From NCBI GenBank assembly GCA_038049695.1, contig CP142461.1, positions 37,156,501-37,220,500 of the forward strand: DNA of 64,000 nt, in the 5' to 3' direction. The notes beneath the pieces were generated by a model. The model was not told the DNA's origin. It did not search any database and was given only the letters and a program-made list of their open reading frames with translations. Source of the DNA: Cinnamomum chago. Lineage: Eukaryota > Streptophyta > Magnoliopsida > Laurales > Lauraceae. The position numbers and the translations under genes were made by a program. Each line of letters opens with the position of its first letter. The first letter of the stretch is position 1. Shown piece by piece: positions 44,618 through 58,079 of this stretch.

Positions 44618-45224
44618 GTAACTATATCATTTTTAAATTTGAAAACTTAGAACGCCGTAAACTAAAGTCATTTGCTATATGTAAATCTTGATGTGAAGGT
44701 ATTCCACACAAAACCATTATAGTTTCCCACGGAGATGGTTGTCCTCTTTGGTGGGTCCATGGTTACCAGTGAAGCTACTTGGACACCAACATTTCGTACA
44801 ATAGCAGATGATATGCTAAAAATGCCTTTGGAAAATCATAACTTCAGCTTTCCTAGTAACCCTATGTCTCCATAGTCATCCAATTTTCAAGAGGGAGACA
44901 AAGAAATTGGATTAAATTAAAGGACCAATTGGCAGAAGGGACAAGCATCCCTACTGATCTCAACGTAGGAAAGACCCAGGGAATCATGCATTGGTGGTTA
45001 GCATCGAGAATCGTATTTCTTCAATTAATTTCACCATCAAAATTGACGGTTTGACAGTCACTAAAAGCATTGCATTCCTAGTATCCCTAAAAAAGTTCCA
45101 CAAATGCATTAGATAAACTCCGCCTGCAATATCAAGTCGAATTTTTGGATACTTCATCCATTAACAAGCAGTGATGAGTAACTCATGAGGGCAGCAAAAG
45201 AGACCGTGAAAAATGAAACCTATA

Positions 45225-45545
45225 CAAGAAAAGAGAGGCATTATCCATCAAGGTAATGAGTATTGTCAAAAACTCCTATTGTCATTTAGTAGCAGAGAAG
45301 TTTTGGACTAAGCATTGTGCATTACGATGAAACAAGAAATAGTCCTCGCCTCTTCCTAACAGTTATTACCAAGGAAATTAGAAATCTACACAAGAAAACA
45401 GAGGCATTATCCATCAAGGTGATGAGTATAGCCACAAACTCTTATTTTCATTTACTAGCAAAGAAGTTTGGACTAAGCATTGTGCATTACGAAGAAACAA
45501 GAAATAGTCCTCGCCTCTTCCTAACAGTTATTACTGATGCCGGTT
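45225..45545. repeat. Two-unit ~165-bp tandem repeat (right arm)
   Basis: Inverted copy of the tandem repeat at about 1534-1860. The open frame on this strand is interrupted relative to the left arm by an extra T near 45303 ('gttttggac' against 'gtttggac'), which argues that neither copy is under coding constraint. Confidence 0.75.
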
Positions 45546-45729
45546 TGTATGCTAGCTCTCATCTTTCTGCTAATTATTTGTGTCCAAGCCACTGATAACA
45601 TGGCTACCATGGTGAAAACTTCGTTGTTGGGTTATGTCCCATCCGCATGACAAATCACATAACCCAATAAAGACACAAGGGATATTGCTGAAGAACATGG
45701 TTGAATTGATACATCAACCAAACATGCCC

Positions 45730-45768
45730 CGCGCGCGCACCCCCCCCCCCCCCCCCCCTCCCCCCCTT
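45730..45768. repeat. C-rich homopolymer tract (right arm)
   Basis: Right-arm counterpart of the G-rich tract at about 1309-1333, expanded to a nearly uninterrupted C run of about 19 followed by a single T and seven more C. Such tracts are also error-prone in sequencing, so the exact length is uncertain. Confidence 0.75.
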
Positions 45769-46105
45769 CTCTTTATTTTTTCCCGAAAAACAGAGCATAC
45801 CATTTGTCGATGGAAAACGATGCAAAAATGATGATAGCAGTGTTCTTTAGCAAAAATAAACACTGATGCTCTGCCTATGATGAATGATCCCTAAATTTTT
45901 CTTGTTCCTTTAATGATATTCCAACAAAATGTTATGGATTTCTTGTGATAATATATGAATGTCTTACACAGTTAGAGCTGTTTAAATGTGAACTCATAAA
46001 GCAAACCTCTTTTCTATTTTGATGTGATACCTAAAGAAAATAAGCAACAGAACAACTAAAAGAAGCAGATGATAAAATTTAAAAATTGCGGCAAAATGAA
46101 ATCAC

Positions 46106-46462
46106 CTTGGTTCCGGGGGCATGCTGGTGAATCTCTTCCTCAGGAATGATGACAGGCCAGGGCTCGCCAGCATCCTTGAACATCTGCTCAGTCTCAAGGA
46201 GCTGGCCCTTCTCCAGGATCATCTTCCTTACGAGTTGGGCAGAGGTGGAGGTGGCATCAATGACCTCCTCAACACCATTAACAAATGTGACAGTGATTTG
46301 AGGGGGGTGGTCATCTGTTCGCCTCTTCACAACCAGCTGGCAAGCAGGGTTCGACTCCTTTGCTTTGCGAGCATTGCATTGGGCCAGGAACTCCATGCAT
46401 GCGGCTGTCCGAGGATCTAATGCATTGAATTCAATCTTCACTTTCGACAGAAACTTCAGCAT
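46106..46462 (-). CDS. Mitochondrial ribosomal protein mL53, first coding exon (right copy)
   Basis: Inverted copy of the exon at 615-971, encoding the same 119 residues, again ending at a GT donor (46105-46104). Both copies point toward the spacer between the arms, so any 3' exon within about 1.5 kb would also be duplicated. The coding exon is unchanged between arms although nearby noncoding sequence has drifted, so both may be functional or the duplication may simply be young. Which locus is ancestral cannot be told from the exon alone; the longer LINE on this side favours the right arm. Confidence 0.8.
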
Positions 46463-47076
46463 CTTGAACTGGCTATCTCTCTCTCAGAAAACAAGTTTGA
46501 GAGAAATAACCAATGATATGCACAAGATATGTAGGCACTCTGGTAACAAAAATCAATCATGGTAGAAAGAAATTTATAAGTTGACAAATACTTGATAAAT
46601 AATTCCTTTACTTTACTTCTATCAATATTACTTTGCAAGGAGCTTAAAAACATTCTATACAAAAACTTCTAATTTCAAGCCAACATTTATTTGAATACAT
46701 ATCAAGACAGACAAATAAAAAAAATGCTGACATGATTTTAGATAGATGATGCCTGAAAGTAATGGGTTTGCCAATCTTTTCTTAATATAGTTTGTCTCAG
46801 GTGGACTCCTATCCATAGAAGTTTCACATGTGACACACATATATAGCGTGATGATTATGTAAGTACCATGCTTATTTAAGCTAGGTAAGTACCTCATGTT
46901 GGGGCCCACCTAGATGCATGACAATCATGAGAGTGGACAGTGGAAAAGGAAGGTCTCAAGGTAAAGACATGACAATCTTAGGATTTGGAAAAAAAACGAG
47001 CCGAATCAATGAAAATAATCTAAACCCTGATTTAATTTCCCCTAGAGTCTAACAATGTTATCAGTTGTGTTCTATC

Positions 47077-48599
47077 AGAATTCAACCCAGCATTGCAAAT
47101 AGGTTGGTTGAGTGTCAAAATTGATCACAAGTAGGCCATGTGGCAAAAATACAAGGTGCTAGCCTTACAGTGCCAACTTAATCAAACATTATACATACAT
47201 ACAAACATCCATAAGAAATTTTAAATTTTTTTTTTTTTGAAATTTGTAACAATGGAGATGTATCCCAAATGCAATGTTTTAAATAGTGAAAATCATAAAT
47301 AATAGTTAGGATCCTTTTCTTTACAAGAAAATGACAAAAACAAATATATAAACAGTTCATACATCCATTATTATTGTCAAAAATGGGTCTAAAATACCTC
47401 TACTTCTCATCTTTCAAGGAATCCTTTACATTTTTCGAAATGAGTCTCAAGAGACCAATAATTCCAAACTACTTTCATTCAACAGAATAAGTATTCATCT
47501 TAAAACACAACATTGCAGAAAGTGATTTCAGTTTAATGGATTGCCATACAAATCTAAACCTAAATTCATAGCACCCCAAATCGTTCTAAAACAATTCCAA
47601 ATATCAACATGAGCAGTAAATATCACTTTATATTTGCCATTTACAACATGCACAACTGCCTCACAAAAGTATCAAGTGGACAAGCGGACCCAGGGTTTTT
47701 GTTTGGGTGGGGCGGACAAGGAGAAGCGATGAAAATCGGCAGTAGTATGTAGAAGCTCAATCGGTGAAGAGAATTTTTCCAGACGACGGATATCAAAGTA
47801 TAGGAAAATTAAGATGGACCAAGACTCACTACAAGAAAGTTAACTTTTTTCCGCAAAATTAAGTAGTATGCATCAAAACTCTACATCAAGGTCAATACAC
47901 AATAAAACAAACTCCATTCCCATTACAGCATACCAGAACAAAACAAAAACAAAAAAAAACAAAAAAACCCTTCTTTCTCAATAAGTAATAGGTCTATATT
48001 GGCTCATTTATTTCCAACATAAGTTCCAAGATTTTTTTTGGAAAGAACTGCAAAAAAGTCCCAATATGAAATAATATAAAAATTCAACAACAACAATAAC
48101 AGCCATAGATAATATCATAGATTTGGGCTTCATACATAGAAATCAAACAAAGAAGATCAAAATCCATCAATACATAAAATAAATAAATAAAAAGAACAAA
48201 GCCCATAAAAACTTAAATGAATTTCGATCCATCTAAATCCAAGCTTCTGAAAGTGGATGAGGAAAATCATCATATAAAAAATGACCCCACTCATCCATAC
48301 AACAATGTATAACCATGAGTCTGAGGTTTCCAAGAGTAGGAATTTTTCATTAACATTTCAAAAAATTCAGACAACAGAGCATTCAAACCTATTAAACCAA
48401 CATTTCATTCTTACAAATTAACAAGTAATATAATTTCAATATCAAACAGTGCTTCCATACCATAAGGTCTTTCTCCACAATGATAGCAAGAAGAACATTG
48501 TGCTTTCTTCAATGTCTCATCCCAAATGGGCAATGAAATTTATAACATGACACTTCCAAAATGCTCATCCAATCTCACCAAATTAAGAAATCCCAAATC
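47077..48599. other. Flank right of the inverted repeat, no gene recognised
   Basis: AT-rich DNA with A-rich simple repeats (about 47942-47967). It includes 47973-47994, the 22-base block found again at the left junction of the inserted segment. No coding feature was found. Confidence 0.4.
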
Positions 48600-49312
48600 C
48601 CAACATTCAACAATATTGCTCAATTGCTAGATCAACAACCTCAGGGTCTGGCCCTTGGCCATCTCCAAATCTCCTTCTCCATCCTTGGACAGCCAGTCTC
48701 TCTCCAGGTTGTGACCAAACCAAGTCTTTTCCCACTAGGGGGGTCGGCAATATGTATTTGACAACGCCAATCAAATCTGTTTAGGGCCATATCCTCCGTT
48801 AGATCCATGTCGTCAAGGTCATGTTTAATAGTTTCTTTTCAACTTCTCTTGGGTCTCCCTCTCCCTCTCCTACTCCGGGCAATCTCCATGCTTTCACACC
48901 TTTTAACAGGTGCCTCCGTTGGGCGCCTTCTAACATGGCCGAATCATCTCAGTCGATTTTCTCTCATTTTATCCTTAATCAGTGCTATTCCTACTTTGCC
49001 CCTATTCTCCTCATTCCTAATCCTATCTCTCCTTGTGATCCCGCACATCCATCTTAGCATTCTCATCTCCGCAACTTCCATCTTCTTAACATGATTATGC
49101 TTTACTGCCCAACACTCTGATCCATATAACAACGTTGGACATACCGCCACCTTATAATACTTTCCTTTAACCTTGAAGAGGACTTTCCGATCACACAAGG
49201 CCCCCGAAGCACTCCTCCATTTGGTCCACCCGGCCTGAATCCTGTGACTTACATCAGTATCAATCTCTCCATCCTGTTGCACTATAGATCCAAGGTACCT
49301 AGTTTCCAAAAT
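48600..49312 (-). mobile_element. 5'-truncated RTE-type LINE
   Basis: The minus strand encodes the C-terminal part of an RTE-clade reverse transcriptase: RYLGSIVQQDGEID, HRIQAGWTKWRSASGALCDR, YGSECWAVK, MRMLRWMCGITRRDRIRNE and KMRENRLR. After one stop it continues with DLDDMDLTEDMALNRFDWRC and IHIADPPSGKR, the usual end of plant RTE ORFs. Catalytic motifs lie upstream and are absent, so it is a dead 3' fragment. Confidence 0.82.
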
Positions 49313-51356
49313 GAAAAAGAGAAGAAGAAATAAGTAGTTAAAGTTTAAACATAGATCAAGACAATTAGATAAGACTTGCTCACAACAATTCTAGATCTAT
49401 TCGAACCCAAGATATAGAAAATATGGACAATTCTAGATCATTCAAAATCTTTAAAATAAATTTTAATTTACATATTCCATAGTTTTAACGATATTAGGTA
49501 GTGTAACCTATCCAAAGATTTGACTTATAACATAAAGAAATAGCAAAATAGAGTTCATGTAGCTGACCCTAATATAACTAGGACAAGGCTTTGATGATGA
49601 CGATAAAAACGCAAAGTTAACACCACTAAAATTTTGCCTATATAACCAACAGAGTTGAGATTTCGTTCCACTTCTTCCTTGATTGGAGTGCATTCATATG
49701 AACTAGATAAGGAAATACAAAATTTATACCAACTCCAATGCTGGGTGGTCTCAATTTTCAATTGAATGCAAGCTTTTGCCGACCACAAAATATAAAGTAA
49801 CAGTATTATGATCTAAATAAATGGAAGGAAGTCCAAGGCCATTATTTGAGAGAAGTATGGCAACACAAGTAACTTACATTTATAAAAAAAAAAAAAAGGG
49901 GAATAAACAATTAATGGGTTGAGTCAAAATGTCAAGTTTGGTGCATGGGAGCACATCGGATGATGCAGATTCACCACCCATTTTGAAGATAAGAAATTGG
50001 AGATCTCAACCCACCAGCACGTTGTGGAGACACCATGTGCACCTTGGTGTGGGTTGAGTGGTCAGCATATGGGCAACAAATCCTTATGCAATCCAATCAC
50101 ATCCCTTTACTTGTCTAGTGCCCTTGCCGACTGTGTTAGCTACAACTTGCCCAGTGACATCAAGGCGATGGTTTCGTCCTCGTCAGAGAACTCAGCTTGT
50201 GAGCTAATTTCTTAATCAGAACAAGTGAAGAAATAAAAGATGTGCTAAAGAACTGAGAACATCGCATATTCACATGCATCTCCTTATCTCATTTACCCAA
50301 ATAAAATAATTAAAATCAAATCAAATAAAAAATCACGACTAAAAGAAGCAAACAAAAGCATAAATGTGAATGTGATCGAGTCAGTCAACAAGCAAATCGC
50401 CCTTTTCCCTAATTCCCTCCATAAATGTGATCAAGTCAGTCAGTCAATGATATCTGATATCTCTACACTTTGAATTCCCTAATTCCCTCCATTTATCAGA
50501 GAAAGAGAGACAGAGAGTTAGAGAGAATATATTCTTCTCAAACACCCTTTTCTCATTTTTGATAGAACAGAGAGCACTGAATCTGAAATCATCACTTCAA
50601 CTTAAAAAAAAAAGGAAAACTAAAACATAAACCCTAATGTGCAAAGGAGGAAGAAAGGAAACTGCACAAACCCTAGCCAGAGATGGAGAGGGAGAGAGAA
50701 GCTACAGAGAGAGGGAGAGAGAGTTACCTGAACCGTGGAGCCTCGAGGCCAAGAGCGAATAGCGAAGAGCGGAAGAGCCAAAGAGCAGAAGAGGGAAGAG
50801 GAGTCTTGAGTTTTTTCCTTAATTCCTTTCGTTCTACCTTTTAGACCTGGGGCGTGGATTTAGTTGATGTGGGGCGTGGGCCAAGGCCCAACACTATTTC
50901 AAAAGGACTTTGGAATTCGACCTGGGGCGACCATTACAACGTGGGTCCGCCTCAGGTGCACCCAGGTGCATACGCGTGTGGGTCAGCCCCTGAGTCAATG
51001 GATGGGTGACAATCTCATTCATCGAAACAGCTATTTCACTTGTGATTTGGAAACACTGTCATGGTTTCTAAGTTTGTGATTTGGAAACACCCACACCCAC
51101 ACCCATGAGGTTTGAGAAACAACTTAAATAACAAATTAGAAAACTCTATTTTATTATTTGAATTCTTAACTTGACCAATACCTGCACCATCCAAATGAAA
51201 ATTTTAGGTCCGCCATTGCCCATTTGGACCAACCACAAAATAGGGACACCCTAAGAGTATGTGTGTACAGAGAGAGTGATGTGTTTTGTTCCCATTTAGA
51301 ATGAATTGGACCATTGGATTGAGAGTATATGACTATGTACAGAGAGAGGGATGGAG
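48816..51356. repeat. Source copy of the inserted segment
   Basis: Matches 39482-42039 at near identity. Small differences include a shorter CCCACA repeat (51086-51104), a shorter A run and scattered substitutions. Sequence is continuous on both sides, with the RTE LINE frame on the left and unique DNA before SYP81 on the right. Confidence 0.92.
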
Positions 51357-52514
51357 GGAGATAAAGAAATATTCATATGCATCTATCCTTCACTATACTA
51401 GGGACAACTTGATAGGGCCCACCCAAGGCCCTACTAATCACAGGACTGGGAGTGGAAAGAGATATCTTGCATGGTTCCAGATATTAAGTTTGGAGTCAAT
51501 CAATTGCTTATAACCCCTTCATTCATGGCTCATGAATTTAATAACTTTATATTAAAAAAAAAATGACCCTCAATCCAACTATAATCCTTTTGGATCGGTA
51601 AAAACTTAATGCATCCAATGTAATTCAGTAAGTCCCATGTATGTGGATGGTCTGGATGGATCATAAAGCTCTATTATGTATCCCTCACCAAAGGGTAGTT
51701 AAGTTAGCATAAGACTGTAATTTTTTCTATTATTATGGCCCGGGGAGATTAGTCCACCCCATAAACTCTACGCCTTGCTATTTGCTAAGCATGGATAACA
51801 CTTTGGATCCGTGGGCGTCAACTTGCTTTCACCCAGTTCCTGAATCAACGCGTTTCCTCGGTCCGCTGGAAACGAAACACAGGGACCAACGATTTTACTT
51901 TTGGAGGCCTTCGTCTCGTCGTCGTGAGTTAAATGTATCAGTTTTCGTTTGTTTCAGCTTCTTTCTCATTTTCTGTTTCTTTCTGATCTTGGATCTTGTA
52001 CTGTTAGTGACTAATTCGATTTTTAGGATTTAGGGCTAGACATGTTTTTTCTGTCTAGGGTTTTTGGAAATTTGGGTGCTGCAAATCGAACAGTAAGAAG
52101 GGGAAAAAGAAAAAAAAGAGTTCCACATTGGATTCTCGTAACTATAATGTTCCTCCTCTTTTTCGTGTTTGATTGGGAATTGGGGATTGGATTCCGTTGT
52201 ATCTCGTCTGTCCCATTTGATGGCCACGGTTAAGAACATCTGTTAAATGTGGTTTTCATGATACTTATGGGGTTCATCTTTCATTTGGATAGAGTCTGGG
52301 TTTAGTTCAGTTGTGATTTTGTTTTGATTTTGACACTTCCTTTCACATTCCATTTCACAGATAAGTGCCGAAAATGGCAAACTTGAATGTAAAACTGCTT
52401 TTGAACGTGTAGCAAAAGTGTGAATTGTTTCTTCTGTACACAAACGTACCATCTAGCTCCTACACACATAGAGTACTGATTTTGTAAAATTTTTTGGTTG
52501 TTGATGTTAAAGGG
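51357..52514 (+). promoter_or_regulatory. SYP81 upstream region with probable 5' UTR exon and intron
   Basis: The GC-richer piece at about 51780-51923 ends at a GTC/GTGAGT donor. The SYP81 start codon lies two bases after an AAAG acceptor (52511-52512). This fits a 5' UTR exon and leader intron of about 590 bp. The transcription start is not pinned down. The 83-residue open frame at 51782 is taken as untranslated leader. Confidence 0.5.
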
Positions 52515-52592
52515 ATGGCGAGAAGTAGAGACCGAACTGAGGATTTTAGGGACACTGTTCAGTCTGTTGCAAGCTTCATTGGATACAATGAG

Positions 52593-54865
52593 GTTATTGA
52601 ATACTTCTGGAACATTTGAATTGTATCTTTAACAATCAGCAAGGATGCGTTGTTTTGTAATGAAAATTGATTTAGAGCTGCTTGTTCCTTATCAGGCGAG
52701 GTTGACTTCATATCAGTACCATTATTGCTTTGGTTGTTTACATGCAATGATCTGCTTTATATTCCCAATAGAAAACTGCTCCAAACTCATGGGCGGCGCT
52801 ACATTGATCCCACTGAGATCTGTGAAAATATTAAATAAAAAAAAAAATTCCTTCATAAATTGAACTTATGGGAAGCTTTTGACCTCACTCAATGCCTAAG
52901 TTAATGGGCCATTTGTCTACCAAAACAAAACGAAAATTAATGGGCCCAACTTTTATTTTTTAAAGAAAATTTCATTTTTTAGAAAATTTTGTCAGTAACT
53001 CTTCATTTACCCTAACTTAACTTCTAAATACGGTATTCTCCTCGTATTAGAAGGAGCAAACCCTAACATTCAGATTCAGGCATATAGACTTCTAGCCTCA
53101 GCCGAGCAACATAGAGAAAAAGAAGAAGAAAGTGCACTTAAGGTCATGAATCTCCAAAAAGAAGAAAGGTCCCTTTTTTTTTTTTTTTTTTTTTTTCCCT
53201 GGTATGCGCTCTAGCAACGAGTTTTTATAACTTAAAGGAATTGGTGACATTGCTAGAAAATCAGTGGAGACAAGGAATGATATTGTATACCCATTGGTTT
53301 ATTTACTTCTAAAATTGGCATTGATTTTACCTTTTACTAGTAGCGACTGCAACGGTAAAAAGATCTTTTTTAGCAATGAAGTATATAAAGAACAGGTTGT
53401 GTAACCAAACGGGAGATTCAATAATGAATTATTGTTTGGTCACATATATTAAAAAGAATGTGCTTGCTAGTGTTGATAATGAAGCTATCATGCAACGATC
53501 TCAATACATGAAAATACATCAAGGGCAACTGTAGGAGTTTATGTATTTGAATTTCATTTTGGATTAAGAACTATCAGTAGCAATGTATTAAAATTTCTAT
53601 TTATTTATTTATTATTATTTTTTTTTGAGAATTCAATTTTATCTTTGTCGGATTGTCGGAAATAAATTATTTGAGAATTTTATATTATATTTGTCAAATT
53701 ATCGAAAGTAGATGATAGACGTTGATAAAGGGGAAAATAAATTTATTTGATTTGTGGAAGATAGTTCTTTTGTCAACCCCACTGACTCGAATTCATGGAG
53801 CCACCATTGTCCAAACTTCTTCATATCATCCATGGCAGTGGGGATGGATTTATTTTCATATCTGAGGAAGTTGATATTTAAATTATACCAAGGGCGGACC
53901 CAAGTACATCCATGCTGGGGCGATCAGAGACATTGGATCTTGGTCCACTTCTAAAACCATAATGAATTTTGACTCTGCATCGGAAATTCACATAAAAATC
54001 CTGCATCCGCTGCCCCCAAAACCCATATAAAATTCCTGGGTTTCTTCCCAAAACCAAATTGCTTGTTTGGGTCCACACCCCTCAAATGAGAATCCTAGGT
54101 ACGCCACTGAATTGCAGGGTTTTAAAATGACATTTGTTATGCAATGGCTTTATCCGTTTCCCCTGTTCCTTACCCATGTCAAAAGTTGCTGTTACTGTTA
54201 TTTGGTCATGATTATTTGTGCTGAAACACCATTCAAATCCTATTTTCAGGTCACTAATATTCTTTCTAAGCTGTGTATTTATGCTTAAAATATCCTAAAT
54301 GGAAGATTTAGAACAAAAAATGGTGCTGTTATCACACTGTGTTACTTTTGATATTTCTGAAGGAAGTAAACCATTGTAATAACTGTTGTGACTATGCATA
54401 ATGTAACTGTTGAATAGCAAGTTTATAAACTCTTTTTCTATTTCTTCGGTTTTCTCATATCACATTAGTCCCTGTGTACTGTTATTTTCCCAAATTTCAC
54501 TCTAATCTGTAATATATATTGCTTATGATTTCTAGACATGTCCAATATATTGGTACATCAGTTTGATCAGAGTTAAATTTTGGGCCAGTCTGTATACAGA
54601 GGAAGGTGTGCGATTTCAGTGGGTTGGATCTAGCAAAGATGAGCCTCATATAGGTCAAACATGCAGTCAATACGTTACAGAAGGCCGTATAGGATCATTT
54701 CTCATACCATATTTAGTTTCAGTTGATAAATATTTCCTGTTAGGCTTAATGTATTGTTTCGTTGTGACATGCTCTATTGATCTCATTTTGGTGACCTTTC
54801 AAATTCCTTGGTTTCACCTGTTTCTGACAATGCAATTCTATATGATGGAATTTTGCATCTGGCAG
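52593..54865. other. SYP81 intron 1
   Basis: 2.3-kb intron with a T26 run near 53169-53196. A possible MITE or retroposon remnant at about 53889-54108 has ends that resemble each other in inverted orientation (GGCGGACCCAAG and GGCGTACCTAGG). No other gene was seen. Confidence 0.5.
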
Positions 54866-55293
54866 TCCAAAATGGCATCCATATTGGCATCTATGATTAT
54901 GCACAAACCTCCACAAAGGTCACCTTTTACCAAGGCTGCACTCAAAACGGTATGTGACACTGTTTACATTGCCTCATCAACTGGTTTTAATTTTTTGGTG
55001 ATGGCATCTTTTCTCTATTTTACTGCTGATGATTGGTCATCTGTTGACAGAAATACACGTGAAAGTTCTGCTTCTAACAGTGACCAATCATTTCTACAGC
55101 TCCATCTTTAAAATACTAGATTTGAGTGCCCCCATTTATAGGGTATTTGACTTTTGTGTTAATATGATTTGTTCGTTCTACTTGTTAGCTTCAAAGCATC
55201 GAGGAATTGGAACGCTTCATCATGAAGCATCGAAAGGATTATGTAGATCTGCATCGTACCACTGGACAAGAACGGGATAGCATTGAGCATGAA

Positions 55294-57108
55294 GTGAGTT
55301 CTTTACCAGCTCACAAGAGCCTTATAGGATTTGCTAAACTAATGCTCAGCTCCATGCATATGTACTTTAGCAGTTTAGCTCCTTGTTTCTTCATAGCCTA
55401 ACATTACCTACGTGCACCATAGTGGGTCTAACCATAATTTTTTAGAACTTGGTTAACTCACGCTCATTTGATCAAACTCGGTCCTAAATGAGTTATTTTC
55501 TTTTCTTTTTTCTTTTTTGGGGTGGTGGGTGGTGGGTTTGGTTCCAATCCCCCCTTTTAAAAGTGACTCATCCAAGTCCCACTGCGACTCAGTTGAGTCC
55601 TAGTTTGCTTTGGGTGAGCCACCTAGTAACGCAACTTGGCTGAGTATACAAAAGGGCTTCTTTGCAAGGTTGACTGGGCCCTAGGGTTGACTCTTTCTGA
55701 CTCTGCTGATTTGACTCGAGGGAGACAGAGTTGCCCCCTGAGTCCAAGTTTTTGAGCCTTGGGTCTAATTGCCATCTTGTAAAAATATCCTTTAGTTGAA
55801 GTGGCACTCAATAATTGAATGGCGCTTCACTTGCTTGCCGCTGCTTTGCCTACCTTTTGTTGATTCTATTTGCAATTTTCCGCTCAATAGCTGTTTTGTT
55901 GTATAATTGACCATAGATATAAAAATGTAGTACATTGTGGTGCCAAGTCATTTTTAATTGGACCAACACATCTTCACTATTCTCCATTACACTTAAAATG
56001 CGGTCAATATATTCTTTGTTTTTCTTTTTTTTCCCCACTTATTTGTCTTGAATGGGTGTCTCCACCCTTCTAGCTTATCATTGACTTGCATTCAGGACTA
56101 ACTGATGAATAGCACCTCATTTAAATGTAACCGATCCCAATTGCTTTTTTGAGCATGTGCACACTTGAAAGGGCCAGTGTTTATAATGAAGAGGAGACGA
56201 AATTTTTTGAGATGGGTTGAAGGAGAAATCGATTATGCTGGTCAACCCTAATCCGACCCATATATATCTTGTGTCAGATCTAGCAGGTTAAATCCAGTTG
56301 TATATGGGTTGGATTATAAGGTCCGGTCCTCACTTTTCCTAGGTTGCATGAACCTTATCCCTAGGATGGTGCTCCAATTCATACTCATGTTTTGGCATTT
56401 TTCTCCTTTCCCCTAAAGTTTTACCCTGCTAACATTCTGAGATTTTCCACCCCCACTTCTGTACTCTTCATAACGGAAAGCCATGGACTAGTTTGCAGTT
56501 TTCAAAAATTGAATCTTTAAATGTCCATGCTGGATGATTATAAGCAAGAGAGGGACCAGCAAATTTTTCTGGGGCCTTTTTATTTTCTTGAGGGGGCCGT
56601 TTGTAGATATACTACGCCTAAACACCCCTCCCTCCCCCCAAACCAAAAAAGTTCTGTCACTGATTATAAGGTTTTTCTTTCCATTTTCCCCCTTTAACCT
56701 TTTCTCATTGCCTCTGAATTATTACAAGTATGTTGAGTATAATTCACATATGTGACATGGAGATCCTTGTTGTCCATTGAAATCTGAACCTCATGATTGT
56801 CAAAGCTCTATTCCATCCATCTGGGATCAGTTTATTACATTGGAACAGTTTTGTTCATTTAGAACAACAAAGTCCAGCAATCTTGTTACCTTAAATTTAA
56901 TATTACAACTTTTGTTATTAGGTTTTGCAGACATTCTTGATCTAGTGATACTTTTCATTGTCTTGGGAAAATACTCGCACATTCTTTAAACTTCATTCAA
57001 ATGTTTGGTTTCTCTTCATGCTTTTTTTTTTTTTTTTTTTAATTCATTAGCTGCATTAGGTGGAGAGACAAATTGTTCTTCTTTGCCTTACAAGTGCAAT
57101 CTTTGCAG
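55294..57108. other. SYP81 intron 3
   Basis: 1.8-kb intron of AT-rich DNA ending in a long T tract (57025-57040) and TTTGCAG. No gene or clear transposon was recognised. Confidence 0.5.
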
Positions 57109-58079
57109 GTAAGTGTTTTTATTAAAGCGTGCAAGGACCAGATAGATACTCTCAAGAATAGGATAAGTGATGAAGTTGAAAATGGGAGCTCAAAGTCATG
57201 GCTCGGCTTGCAGAAAGATGGTTCTCAAGCTGATATTGTAGCTCACAGACATGGTGTGGTATGTTTTGTGGCGTTATTTCAAATGCATATTTTGTATTAG
57301 TATGTTTATAACTGAGCAATCATCAATTTCTTAATTTGAACCTTGACTCAAACATGGAACTTCTTTTGGATAGCCTCAATGAATTGGAATCACCTGATTT
57401 CATCACTATGGCCTTCTGGGGGTCAAAGACTGTATGGATAGTCTACCGAATTGTGGGTGAGAAATAATTTTGTTAACAAAAGAATCAGAATCTTATTACA
57501 AACTAACTCCTGCGAATTCCTTTTACTGCTTTATTTCTTTTCTAGGTGTCAAATTACAGAAGTTGGAGGACAGGGGTGCAGAGGTATAGAATGGGGAATA
57601 TGGGAGAGAAAATGGGTTGAAAGAAATAGAGAGATTGTCATGCTCCATAAAATGTGACGATTGAAGTGTGAAAAGAAAGATTTTGTGAGAAGAGGGAGTG
57701 GGTGTGTGTGTTGGGGGGGGGGGGTGGGGTTGGGGTTGAGGTGGTTCCAAGTGAAGATTGTATCATGGAGAGTGGAAAGAAAACAGGGCTGCAGTTAACA
57801 AAGGGTATAATGAAATGGATAATGAAGGAATAGTAGTACTACTAGTCTTTGCCCACTAGTAGGAAAATTTGGGGAAGGAACAACTGCGGATGGAAATTTA
57901 TTCCATTTATAGGGGCAGTGGTTGGTTTGTTCATTAATTAGGACAACAAGAAGGTGAAATTAATGGGAGAATGGTTAAGGTCTGTGTCTTTGATTTTTTA
58001 AGCAGAGGAACGTGTATTTAGCAGCTAGCCTCTAATGTATATGATCCAAATGATAATAATGAGAGTGGAATCTTAATGG

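Larger units (their letters stand above)
35925..47076 (-). repeat. Right arm of large inverted repeat
   Basis: Reverse-complement copy of the left arm. It lacks the Copia array and keeps the empty target site, but has a private 3456-bp gain at 38584-42924 (a 2571-bp insert plus an 885-bp duplicated flank). Without that gain it is about 7.7 kb, like the left arm. The LINE at its inner end continues another ~530 bp outward to about 35395, while the left copy stops at 23106. This suggests the right arm is the parent copy and the left arm is the copy whose end fell inside the LINE (inference). Confidence 0.93.

Noticed and set aside
1-47076. Inverted repeat as terminal repeats of a giant DNA transposon (MULE or Maverick-like)
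   Set aside because: The inner boundary falls inside an L1, no transposase or other mobile-element hallmark fits the spacer, and the arms contain ordinary nested elements.
51782-52033. 83-residue frame upstream of SYP81
   Set aside because: It crosses the probable 5' UTR donor at 51924 and has no known motif.
54563-55111. 182-residue plus-strand open frame
   Set aside because: It is SYP81 exon 2 read through into both flanking introns; only 54866-54949 is supported as coding.
57711-57735. G-rich stretch in SYP81 intron 4 as a possible G-quadruplex
   Set aside because: A single G run with GT-rich sequence in an intron; nothing further supports a role.
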